NCBI GenBank assembly: GCA_013397695.1
Contig: VYZI01000840.1
Location: 50,531 to 114,530 of the forward strand
Direction of reading: 5' to 3'
DNA from: Centropus unirufus
Taxonomy: Eukaryota > Chordata > Aves > Cuculiformes > Centropidae
DNA: 64,000 bases
Made by a program: the position numbers and the translations under genes. Below, piece after piece: positions 35,201 through 47,200 of this stretch (position 1 is its first letter; each line of letters starts with the position of its first letter). A model generated the notes under the pieces. That model was not told the DNA's origin. It made no database searches and saw nothing but the letters and a program-made list of their open reading frames with translations.

Positions 35201-38200
35201 TCCACTTCCAGAAGTTCAACCTGTGCCAGGCGCTGCTGGTCTCTGAGCACAGCGAGTGCTACCACCCCAGCAGCATCAGGGAGATGCAGGTGTGTATGGT
35301 GGGTTGGGATGCACCAGGGTCTGATGGTGCCCACTTCAGGGCTGGGTGGCCACCTGCTTGCCAAGCTGCCTTCAGCCGAATGGGTTGGGTGCCCATGCTG
35401 GTGGGCTGTGGCAGAGGCTTCCATGCTTCCCAGCACCCCATTGAGCATTGCCATGGCCTGCTTGGCTTTGCTTTAGGTGCTGCATGAGAAGCCTTAAGCA
35501 GGAGCTCCCATCCCACAGGTGGCTGTGAAAAAGCAGAGCAAGCATGAGTTCTGCCTCAGCGGGGCCAGAATTGTCTTTGTAGCAGGGATCACTGGATCCT
35601 CCTGGTGGCATCAGCCCCAGGGGGCTGGAGATGTTTGCTGTGGGGGCAGCAGGTAGGGAAGGGAACTGGTGTCACTGGATTGCATGCAGAGCAGGGGCTG
35701 GCACCACTGGCTGCTTGGGAGCACTGACGGCCTCTGTGTCAGTGTTCCCTGATGGTCAGAGCTCCATCCTAGGACAGGGAAAAGCAACCTGTGAGACCAG
35801 GGCACATCCGCAATGTTCTTGTGGTCGCTGGCCCAGTCCATGTAACCAGGCTGCTCCAGGGTGTGCTGCCATCTCACCTGGAAGCTGATGGAGCCAGGTG
35901 ATGCCCCTGTTCACCAGAATTTTCAGTGAAGATTGAAAGTTCCTTCACATTGAGCTTCAACGTGACACTTTGGTGTCATTCCCTGTTTTGACCAACCAGG
36001 AGAAAGCAGTGGGCTCCATGGCTCGTGGTCACGCGTTGCTTCCAGACGTGCAGGGAGACCAGGGGCATCTACTCCTGCCTGAGCCTGCCAGGCAGCTGGG
36101 GGGAAGAAAGCTCAGGAGTTCAATTAGCTCAGGAGCACTGTGGGTTTTTCCTCTTTTGCCCTAAACTGGGTGATCAGAAAGATCAAGTAGCCAGAGAGTT
36201 TAGAAGGGATTTTCTTAATTTTGCAAATGTTTCATGCCTGTTAAAATCAAATTAATTTTTTAGTGGGTCTTGGCTGTTTGCCAGACTTTTTAGATCTCTA
36301 AAGAGGCCTACTTTGCTGCACACAGGCTAAACTCACTAATTAGATTTCTCAGCCTGAAGTGCTACTTGCAGTGTTCACACACACCAAGAAGTTCTCCCTT
36401 CAAACCAGGTCCTTCGCCTGAAATGGGGAAAATTGAGTAAAGAAAGAAAAGATGTTGTGAAGTTTTGCTTCTGTGCTTGGTTTTGTAAAGCAGGGAAGTG
36501 GTTGTTGAAGTTTGAACCAAGGTGGGGCAGGATTTTGGCATCTTGCCTTGCTCCTAGGACAGGCAGGAGCTCAAGAGCCCCAGTGGTGGGGGGATGCAGC
36601 TTGGTGCTCCCCCAACTGCGTCTGGTCCTTCCAAAGCCATGGTGCTCTAAGCTCCAGCTGGGTTTGGTCCTTCCAAAGCCATGGGGCTCCAAGCCCCAGC
36701 TGGGTCTGGTCCTTCCAAAGCCATGAGGCTCCAAGCCCCGGCTCAGGGCAGGAACTCCTGCACTCTCTGCAGCTTCACGCACTGCTTGGGCTGAGCCAGG
36801 AATGGGAGGAGATGATGTATTAGAAAAAAAGTGATTTCCAGCTTCTGCATGTACTTGTAGGTACAACTTGCTTAAGGGTTTTCTTCCAACTGGGGACCTT
36901 GTGCCACTTTTGGGGATCAGGAACCTTGCCGCTCACTTTGTGCTGGGTGCTGTGTGTCTCCCGGGTGCTTTTGAAGTTGATTTGTGTTTCTCTCTCCCTC
37001 CCCACCTGCCCTGTGCATCCCCTTTAACCGGCTCAGGCAGCGATTGCTGAAGTCCTGCACAACGAGGACAGGCACAGGATAAAAGCCTCGCCGTTTGTTG
37101 GGCTGGTGGTGGATGAGACAGTGGACATCCTAGAGCACCACAACCTGGCCATGTTCGCCACCACCGTCTCCCCCTGCAACGGGCAAACCTCTGCCACCTT
37201 CCTGGGGAGCTTCGAGCTGCCCACGGGAGAGGCCTCCACGGTGGCAGGAAAGGTGGGTGAGGTGATGCGCTCCTTCGACATCCCCACCATGAAGATCACT
37301 TGGCTCAGTGCTGACAGTGCCTCATTGGTGGCCGAGCAACTGAGCGAGGTGGGGACCGTGCTGACCTCCCTCTGCCCTCTCCTCACCGAGGTGCACTGCC
37401 TATCCCACAGGAGCTCCCTGCTTCTGGCAGAGAGCATCGTCAGCATCGAGTATCTCCAGAAATATGAGACCACCGTGGATGCTGTGTACAGGCTCTACTC
37501 CAGCTTCAAGGGGGAAAGCAATGGCCTGCAGGAGCTGCGAAGCGTCCTGGACCTCTGCGAGATACACCTCGGGAGCCCCAACACCATCCACTGGACTTCT
37601 ATTTTCCCAGCTGTGGAAGCCATCGATTCCTCATGGCCCACGCTGGTGCTGCTGCTAGAGAGTGAGGCAGAGCAGTCACCTGTGGCCCATGGCCTCTGCG
37701 AAGAGCTGAAGAAGTTCCAGTTTGTGGCCTTCACCAAGATCCTCCTGGATGTCCTTCCTATCTTCCAGAAACTCAGCCACTTCTTTCAGATTGAGGACTT
37801 TGACCTTTCCATCCTGAAGCCCCTTGTCTCCGCCATGGCCACTGCCCTGCAGGCCCAAAAAAACACCAGTGGCCAGAACCTCCAGGAGTTCCTCAATGAG
37901 ACAAACGAGCACCCACAGGATGATCGGGAGGGCGAGAGCCGCCTCTACTACAAGGGCATCGAGTTGGCCAACTGCTCCAAGGTGCACCTGAAGCACTTTG
38001 AGCACCTGAAGGAGAGCTACCTGGAGAGCGTGCGGGGCAGCCTGCTGGACAGGTTCCCCAGCAGTGTCCTGAAGGCTATCAGCTCGTTCTCGACCATCTT
38101 CAGCCCCAAGTGCTACCCCCAGTCTTTGGAGGACATTGGCAGCTACGGGGTCAGCGAGTTGAATTTCCTCTTGCAGGCTTACTCCAGAGTGGTGGTGAGG

Positions 38201-41200
38201 GAGAGGGCCCTGAGTGACTTCCCCCTCTTCAAGCGAATCGTTTTCAGCCTCAGCCAACTCTCCTTCAAGGACCTCTGCATCAAGCTGGTCTACAGCAGCT
38301 CTGAAATGCATGAGCTCTTCCCAGACTTTGCCATCCTTGCAGCCATTGCTCTGGCCTTGCCGCTGGGCTCAGTCCTAGCTGAGAAGATCAGCCGGGGTCG
38401 GGAGCTGCTGAAGCGGGGCCGGTTGCGCCGTGCAAATGATGAGGGGCTCTCCGACCTCATGAAGATCGCCATCGATGGGCCGGCCATCAATGAGTTTGAC
38501 TTTACCTTGGCCGTTGAGTACTATGAAAGCATGAGGGAGTCCAGCTTCATCGTGACGCAGGTGAAGTAAGGGGTGGCTGGCGAAGACAGAGCCCTGCAGG
38601 CAGGGAGCCCGGTCTGGTGGGCAGCCCCAAGTGCCAGCTCAAAGCCACCTTTTCCCATTGCTGGTTAGTGCCAGCGCCACACAGCCACCAGCATGGGTGG
38701 GGATCTGCTCTGTGCTGGGAAGAGAATGGTAGAATCATTAAGGTTGGAAAAGACCTCCAAGATCATCAAGTCCACCCGCCAGCACAATACCAACATGCCT
38801 ACTAAACCACGTCCTGAAATGCCACATCAACACATGTTTTGAACACCTCCAAGGATGGAGACTCCACCACTTCTCTGGGCAGCCCCTTCCAATTCTTGAC
38901 AACCCTTTCTGCAAAGAAATTTTCCCCACATCCAAGCTGAACCTCCCCCTGGTGCAACCTGAGGCCATTTCCTCTCACCTCGTGTCATCTCAGGTTACTT
39001 GGTTGAAGAGACCAGCACCCATCTCTCTACAACCTCCTTTTAGGTAGTTGTAGAAGCAATGAGAGGAAACGGGATCTTGCACAAAGCCATACTGGTCCCA
39101 CAGCCACCCTAGGAAGCCACCGAATTGGCCAGCATTTAAAATCCTGGGACCACCTGAAATCCCAGATTGTGATGAGATTTATTTTCAAGGGTTCATTATT
39201 ATTTTGTTTTACGGAGATGAGGGCAAATCCTCTCTTGAGCTCAACTGTCCCCTTGCATTTATGCAACGATCCCCAGCAGCTTTTACTGAGCAAAAAGATG
39301 TGATTTTTTGCCTAAAGAATGAATGCAGAAAAGGCAGCGCATCTTTCTAGCTCGGTGGCAAACCCTGGAAGGCCTGACAGTGGCTTGTTGGTATTCCTTG
39401 TGCACAGCACAACATATTTTTAGCCGTGGCATCAAGTTATGATCATTGCAAGAGCAAGAGATTTAGAGAATGGTATTGTAATCACTGAGGAAATAATAAC
39501 CTTTAAATACATCATCGTGTATGTATGTGTATATTTATATAAATCTCTATATTAAAAAAAGTCTATCTTAATTTTCCTAGTGTTTAAAGTACAAAGCTAT
39601 CAAAAAGGACTTTTCTTTTTTTTTTTTTTCTTTTTTCATTGCAAAAAATTTGCAATGGTGGAATAAATTATAAGAAGGGGTTAAAAAATAATTAGTGAAT
39701 TCCTGATCTTTTCAAACTGGCTTCGCATTCCTGCCTTCCCTTTGCACGCTGAGCTCTCTGCAACCTTGTGACAAAAGGAAGAGTCTTTTAAGATCTGCTT
39801 TTGGGCAAACATGACTTATTTAGGTTGTTTTGTTCCTTTTAACTGTTGTCTTCATCCCAACACGAGCTGTTGGGAGCCTGTGGTGGGCAGGGGGTTGGGT
39901 TCCTCTGCTGCTGGGGTCTGGGTGTGCGGGGGCCGAGCTGGGCGGTTGGTGCTGCATGGGATATTGGGGTGTTACGGGGCTGCTTTGGTTTTAACTAGGA
40001 GGGATCTTGCCTCCTTCATTTCTGTCAGGGTGGGGTGGGAAGACCCTTCTTGACTGGTTTGGATCTGCAGTAAAGCCAACGCAGCAGCCTGAAGCATCAT
40101 CTTGGTTTAGTACTGAGCACCAGGTCCTTGCCTGGGATCCAGCTCCGCTCCGTCCTTGGGTGAGTTGATGCTGTTCTGCAGGTGCAAGGTCTGTGTCTGG
40201 TGGGATTAAACCACAATGTCTACAGCGCCAACGATCCCTGTTGGTCCCTTGTGGTTGCGTCTGGCTGGGTCTTGTGCTGCAGCGATATGGAAGGGCCAGG
40301 GAGGAGGACTCAGTCTCACTGCTCCCCCTCCTCTGGAGCGAGCACGTGCTGCTCGTGGTGGATGGACCTTCCCCAGCCCTGGCTTGGGGAGTTCTGGAGA
40401 GCAGCCTGGATGGCTGGAAAGGTCACAGAGCCCCAGCAGCAGTTCTCAGCCAGCACAGCTTCGCACCCTCCAGGGCCAGCAGATCTGCTGCTCTGTGGTC
40501 CAGGTCGTGTTTGCTGGGTCTGGTTGCTTTGAGAGTGCAAGGCAGGGCAATCTCCTAATTGCAGACATCCCTAAAGCCAGAACTGGAGGCACTGGGAGTC
40601 CTCTGGACCTTGAGTAGTGCTGAGCCCACTCTGGTGCTGCAGTCGTGGTCCAGTGTTGTGACCAGGTGTTGTGGCTCTTCTGCCAGCAGCATTTGGCATC
40701 AGGGAGCTCACACACATGTTTCAAAGAGAGCCTCCTGGAAATAGCTGGAGTGAATTCAGCTGATGCTTGGCCAGAGACAAAAGCTTTAAAGCCCTGGGTA
40801 TGGAATTTGAGACACCACCAAAATTTACTGAGGACACCTACAAAAGGGAGGGAGCCAGCCTGCTTCTGTGTGAATAAACAGCCCTGGCTCCATCTGTCCT
40901 GTGCAGACTCGGCGCCAGATGCTCTTGTGAAGCAGCCGGCGTCTGCAGAGTTGGGTCCTTGGCAGATTCTTGTAGTGGTATGAAAACCCACGGCATTGTC
41001 CCTGCCGCTTTCAAATATGTTTCTTGGAGGTTCACACATACATTTGAGCACAACAGTTGCTCTGAGCTGTCTCGCCGGGGACTGGGGAGGAAACCCGCTG
41101 CAGGCATGCGTGTGGAGCTAAGAGATGGGGGGCACAGGCTGGGGACAGTGGCCAGGCACAGTCCTGGGTGGGCTTGGTTAAATGAAGGACTAAAACACGT

Positions 41201-44200
41201 CTTTATATGCTAAGAGAGCCTTCAAAGTTGTGTGCCTGCAGAACAGGAGCTGAGCTTTGGAGGGCAGGGAAGGGGCTGAGCTGATGACTCCGGGCTGAGC
41301 CCCAGGCAGGGGACGTGCAGCACCACAGTGGTGATGCCACGTGGTTTGGGATCTTTAGGTCAGGCTTGGATGCTCAGTTAAGAACAGCCCTGCAGCATCC
41401 CTGGAGCTGGGGGGCGAGGGGACCCCTCAAGGCTGCAGCAGCTCCGACCTGAGCATCGGTTCCAGGATTAATTTGGTGACTTGGCAGGGAGGAAGCCCTG
41501 TTGCAGCAGGGATGGGCACAGTGACCCAGCTTTGGCTGAGTGGCATTTGGGATTTTTGATCACCTCAAATTTGTGTTCAGTGGGGCCAACCCGAGAGCCT
41601 GGCTGGGGCACAGGGCAGTGCCACCAGCAGTGCCAGGGAGTGCCACCACTCCCTTGGTGCTGGGAGCATGGGGCTCCCGCGCTGCCCTCCTTGCATCAAC
41701 CCTTGCAAACGCTTCACGGAGCATCCAGTATGGCCCATGCTGGTGGAGCCCACAGGGCTGGTAGTGCTGGAGCAGCTGTGTTTGCTGCAGAGGTAAGGGC
41801 TTCTCTGCCAGAACTGGGGGAGAGACAAAGGCAGCGCCGTGGTGAGGGACAGCCCCGCTCTGGACCTGCAGAGCAAGCACCCAGAGGTGCCATTTGCCAG
41901 CAAAGCCCACCCTGCTGGTGGCCGTGCCCATCATCTCGGGTAAGGTCATGTCATTCTATACAGACCTGGGGGCCTGCCACTCTCCCCACAGCAAATCCCT
42001 TTAATTGAGTGTCTAATTAATACCTAAAAATACAGCCTGCAGCTGCTGCCGGAATCTGCCCTGCAGCAAAGGTAAGGCAGGAGCCATAGTGGCCCCATAA
42101 CCTTGGGAAGGTGCTCCAAGAGCATCCTGTGGGTGCTCGGTGCCCCAGCAGGGTGCTGTGGGGTGGGGTGTCAAGCTCGCTGGGGAGCTCCCTGTTGGAG
42201 TCTTTTAGCTCTTTTCCTACTCCTGGAGCTCTTGTCTACTTAAGTGGCAAAACCAGGAGGGGATAGTTCCTGCACTGGGTCCCATCTCAGGTGGGTTTCT
42301 GGGCTTTCTCCAGTCTCTGCCTGTTTTACTGCAGACCCAGCCCAGAAATCTGTTTAATCCATAAATTTGGGCACAAGGATGTGCCGAAGTGGCTTGGTGT
42401 ATCTTAGCCGTACTCTGTCAGTGGGGAGAAGCTGCTGTGGGCAGTGGCCATCCCAAGGCTGAATCCCCCCAGCATTCCTGGCCATGCACCTGCCTGAGGA
42501 GCAAAGCCTCGGCCACACAGGAGCAGCTGGGTTCAGCAGCACGGCTTGAGCTGCAAACTCCCTTTATTCAGTTCCTGTGGATGGAGGAGGAGGTGTTCAC
42601 CCACTCCCTTGTCCTCCCAGTGGTAAATGTTCCGTGTGTATTTATATACTTCAGCACAGGAAGGACATGGAGCTGTTGGAATGAGTCCAGAGGAGGCCAC
42701 AGAGATGATCTGAGGGCTGGAGCACCTCCCTTATCTCGACAGGTTGAGGGAGTTGGGGTTGTTCAGCCTGGAAAAGAGAAGGCTCCAGGGAGACCTTAGA
42801 GCAGCTTCCAGCGCTGAAAGGAGCTCCTGGAAAGCTGGGGAGGGGCTCTGGATCAGGGAGCACAGGGATAGGATGAGGGGGAATGGTTTTGATCTGCAAG
42901 AGAGGAGATTGAGGTGAGATCTTGGGAAGAAATGTTTTGCTGTGAGGATCGGGAGGCCCTGGCCCAGGTTGCCCAGAGCAGTGGTGGCTGCCCCATCCCT
43001 GGAGGTGTTGAAGGCCAGATTGGATGGAGCTTGGAACAACTGGATCCAGTGGGAGGTGTCACCGCCCATGGCAGGGGTTGGAACTGGCTGGGCTTTGAGG
43101 TCCTTTCCAACCCAAATCATTCCATGACTCTATATATGTATATATTTAAGGCCCGTGCAGTTGATGCCAACCCTACAGACAAAGGCGGTGGCAACCCTTG
43201 CAATCCAGCCCCAAATGCCTTTGTTGGAACTGCTGCTCTTGCTCAGGGTCACGGCCGGGTGTGCGAGCGGGATGGTCCCTGGGGGGCAGCTCCCCGGGCA
43301 CTGGCCTTGCCATCTCCAATGATTTGATGCAGAAATACTCTTTCACGCCTCAGAAGGTTAATTATGCATCGCTCACCCATCCCTGCTCGCTTTTCCTCCC
43401 TCCTTTGTCGCTGTCGCTAGGCTTTTATTTATTTATTTGTAAGCAGTTTCACAGATTTCCCTTCTGGGCGACTCTGGAATTAACTCGATCAATGCACGCC
43501 TGATGAAGCAAACCCTAATTTCTCCCTGGAGTCAGGCCTGACTCAGGGATGGCTCCGGTGCTGCTGAAGAGCCGCCCGTGTGCGCTCTCCCAGAAAGAGG
43601 TCGTTGTTGCCCGCAGGGCTGGCGCGGCGAGCGCTCGCTGCTCAAATCCAGCAAATCTTTCAAACTTGGAATTTCAGATTGGAATCTGGGCTCCTGCGCC
43701 GGCCTGGGTTCTGACAGCAGAGGGTTGGATGGAGAGCAAAAAAAAAATAAAGCAAAGCATTGCTGGAGAGGGGTTCTCATCCTGCCCAGCCCCGGGTCAA
43801 GGGGCTGGAGTGGGATGGGGGCCTTGGGTGGTTACAGCTCCCATGGGAACATCCAGACCTTTGGGCATTGCCCCCTTCTGTCCTCCCACAAAGGACCTGT
43901 GGCTGTCCTTGGCACCAGGGCGGGCAGTGGGGTGAGGAGGATGCTGCATTGACCTAGAGGGAAAAAAAAACCCAAACAAGAAGTCAAAAAACCAAAGGAA
44001 TATTGGCATTGGCCTTGTTCCAGGTGGAGGGAATTGATCAGGGAATACAGAGTTGGGAAAGGGGGAATAGGTTTTGCTCAAAGAGGGGAGATTGAGGTGA
44101 GATCTTGGGAAGAAATGGTTTTCCATGAGGGTGGGGAGGCCCTGGCTGGGGTTGCCCAGAGCAGTGGTGGCTGCCCCATCCCTGGAGGTGTTCAAGGCCA

Positions 44201-47200
44201 GGTTGGATGGGGCTTGGAACCTCCTGATCCAGGGGGAGGTGTCCCTGCTCAGGGCAGGAGATGGAACTGGCTGGGCTTTGAGGTCCTTTCCAACCCATTC
44301 CATGACTCTATGGCAGGGCTCCCAAAGTGACCCAGAGGAGGGAGAAGGTGTGAAGCCATGCGAGATGGGAACGTGCTTTTTGAAACCTTTCCTTACCGAT
44401 TGTTTTGCGCTGTGTTCAATCATTTGTTTATTTTCACTCTTCCCCCTCCTCACTCCCAGAGCTGTGAGCGGGTGCCTGAGCCCAGCCCAGGTCAGAGGAT
44501 GCTTTCCCACTGGGGAGACAGATGAGTCTGAGTGGAAAAAGGCTGCTGAGCTGGGTAGAGGGCTGGGTGGAGGAGCAGGCTGGGGACAGAAGCCCTCTGT
44601 TTGGCCTCCCTTCTTCCCTGGGGGTGTTTTCTTTTTAAACAGAAAATTATTAATAACTCCAGGCTATTTTTAAGTCGCGCACCGGAGCTCGGGCTTGGTT
44701 TGCAGGGGATGATGCAGCAATGCCTGACCAGGGAGCTGGTGGGTTGGACCACAAAGAACCCATTCCCAGGTTTTTCCACCCAAAATACCCCCAGAGGGGC
44801 CAAGCTGGGGGCTGCTCAGGCTGCTTGGATGGTTCTGGGGGTACTCAATGCCTTTGCAAAGCCCCCCACCCCACAGTCAGGGCCAGGGTGTTCCTGTGGC
44901 TGCTGCCAGCAGCCTGGACAAGCCTGGAGAGAAGGAGACCTGGTGGTTCTGGCATGGGAGAGCCCAGGGAAGGGGCTGTTTCCCCAGGGGAGATTTTGAA
45001 ACCTTTTAGATGGTTCAAATCAAACTCTTGGGCGTGTCAACACTCTGACATGATGATGGCTGCATCTGGTATGAACCAGGATGCTTCTTTTGAGCCCGAA
45101 AGGCAGAGGGGTGTCTGGGGCCACCCTTCTTCCTGAAGATCCCATGGCAGATGGCCCCACGTGCCATTTCCCCACGTCCGTGGCCCCACATGCCATGTCC
45201 CTATGTGCCATATCCATGTCTTTGTGTGCCATGTCCACGTCCCTCCATGCCATGTTCCCATGTGCTGTGTCCAGGTCCCTCCGTGCTGTGTTCCCACATC
45301 CATGTCCCTGCATGCTGTGTCCCCATGTCCACGTCCCCACACTGGGAGCAAGGGGGCACCTATGCTAATGCTGCTCTTTCCCCTCTGCCTGCCCAGGTCC
45401 CTCTGGACACAGCAGCCCCCTCTTAGCGTCGTTGCCTATCCCTGGCCGTCCCCTCCATCCCCCCTTGGACATCAAGCACTTTCTGACCTTCAGGCTCAAC
45501 GGGACGTCACCACTCAACCTCTTCCCCAACTTCAACACGGTGAGTCCCTGGCAGAGGGGGGGCATCGGCTGCTGGACCCATCATTCTCAACGGTCCTCAC
45601 CCCAAAAAGCTCCTGTTCTACACAGCACCACTCCATGAACCTCACTAGATAATTGCTGGCTTAATTACCAAGGTCTTTGGCTGCTGGATGCCCTGCCCTT
45701 ACCTCGGAGTGGTTCCCAACCCTCACCCTAATAAACCAGAATGATAAAGGTGGTTCATTTTAACCCAGATCAATTGGATTTTGCTCCTGGAATCAATAGT
45801 AATAAAGTAGCTCTGGAGAGAGGTTCATTAGTTGGAAAGCAAATAGAGGGAAGAAAGAGAGAAGTTATGTAAAGATAGAAGGAATGTGGCTGGTGCCGCA
45901 TGGTCTCACGTAGGTGTCGTGTGGACACCTACCAGATTTCTCCCACTGCCCGATTGGTCTCAAGGTCTCCAACCTTGAACCACCAGCCCAAGCGCTTGGG
46001 TTGTACAAATAAATGTGTCTCGCTAAAGATGTTGAACATCTAAATTGGCATGGATGCAGCTAAAGCCATCCCACAGGGGCTCGGGTAGGGAATGTTGGTT
46101 TGCTCCCTCCATGCTGGTTTCCCACGCTGGGTTGTCCACCCTCCCCAGTCACTGCCCTGTGCCTCCTGCTGATGGGAGGGGTGGGAGCCACTCTAGGAGC
46201 CTCTCGCCTTGCTTTGGGTCCCTGCCCTGGTGTTTCAGTTGCCTGGGATTCCCCTGGGACGTGGCTCATGGCAAAACTGGGGGGCAGGTTGGGCTCTGCT
46301 GAGAGGCAGATGGGGGCAGGACCTGGGGTGCTCGCCTCACAGGCACAGGGTGAGTGATTCAGGATGTGGTAAATGCCCATTTTTTACCTTCATGAGCCTG
46401 GAAACGGGACTTCCCTGGGTGCCCTCCCCACTCATTTGCCAGCCTTTTGTGAGTGGCTTTGAGATTAAACATGCTCAGAAGGTGCAAATTATCACTGAGA
46501 TCTTCAAAGAGAGCTGTAGACATTAAGTACAGGATTCCTGTTGCTGTTGAATGGGATTCAGCTCTAACTCCTTTAAGCTCTTTTGAAATCCCAGCTCTAG
46601 CCTCCCTCTCCCCTGTGCTAACAAGCAGAAACACAGGAGAGGAGGATGTTTTGATGTCATTAAGGTTGCTGCTCTTTGTCTGGGCTCCTTTTTTCAGTGG
46701 CTGGAGTCAATCAGTTGAACCAGACCCTGGTATTTGTTCTGCTTGGCTCCTGCCTGTCCCTTCCTCAGCACGTGCTCTCCGGAGTTGTATCGCTTTAAAA
46801 AGTAAATAGGAATTTGAAATATGAAGCACTTGCACTTGCTGGAGCTGCACAGCCCCATCGCGTGCTGCTGTGCTCATTAGGATGATATTTGCTCCAGGAG
46901 GATTTGGGGATAGAGGTCATAAAATCATAGAATGGTTTGGGTTGGAAGGGACCTTAAAAATCACCCAGTTCCAGCCCAGCTGCCACGGGCACGCAGACAC
47001 AGGGGTGATGGGGGGGGCTGTCCTGGCTGCATGGGAGCCTGGAATTAATTGCTCTGAGCTCAGATCCAAGTCAGGTGTAGGATGTTAGCTGAGCAAAGCC
47101 AGGTCTGATCATCCGCAGGTGGGAGCTGCCCCTTTGGGATGTATTTGTGCTGGAGATGTGAGGGCTCTGCAGGGAGTCAGAGCTGAGCCCTTATGGGATG

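Larger units (their letters stand above)
38570..39690 (+). other. C17orf113: C17orf113 homologue 3' UTR (inferred)
   Basis: It starts after the TAA stop. It includes an antisense CR1 copy at 38724-39055, then AT-rich single-copy DNA (39290-39690) with a T-run near 39618. The end is set by AATAAA at 39662 and is uncertain. Confidence 0.5.
39691..45149 (+). other. ZNF385C: Last part of ZNF385C intron 1
   Basis: Contains CR1s at 42650 and 44028 and an AT-rich block at 43320-43530 with TTAATTATGCATCG. Consensus donors without identifiable exons appear near 41792 (GCAGAG/GTAAGG) and 42070 (CAAAG/GTAAGG). Confidence 0.5.

Noticed and set aside
34693..35454. 253-codon minus-strand open frame
   Set aside because: It is the antisense shadow of C17orf113 coding exon 1.
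35290..35487. Read-through extension of C17orf113 exon 1
   Set aside because: The frame stays open for 198 bases, but family similarity ends exactly at the ATGCAG/GTGTGT donor and resumes in phase at 37037.
37676..38311. 211-codon minus-strand open frame rich in Leu, Glu and Val
   Set aside because: It is the antisense shadow of C17orf113 coding exon 2, produced by its codon bias.
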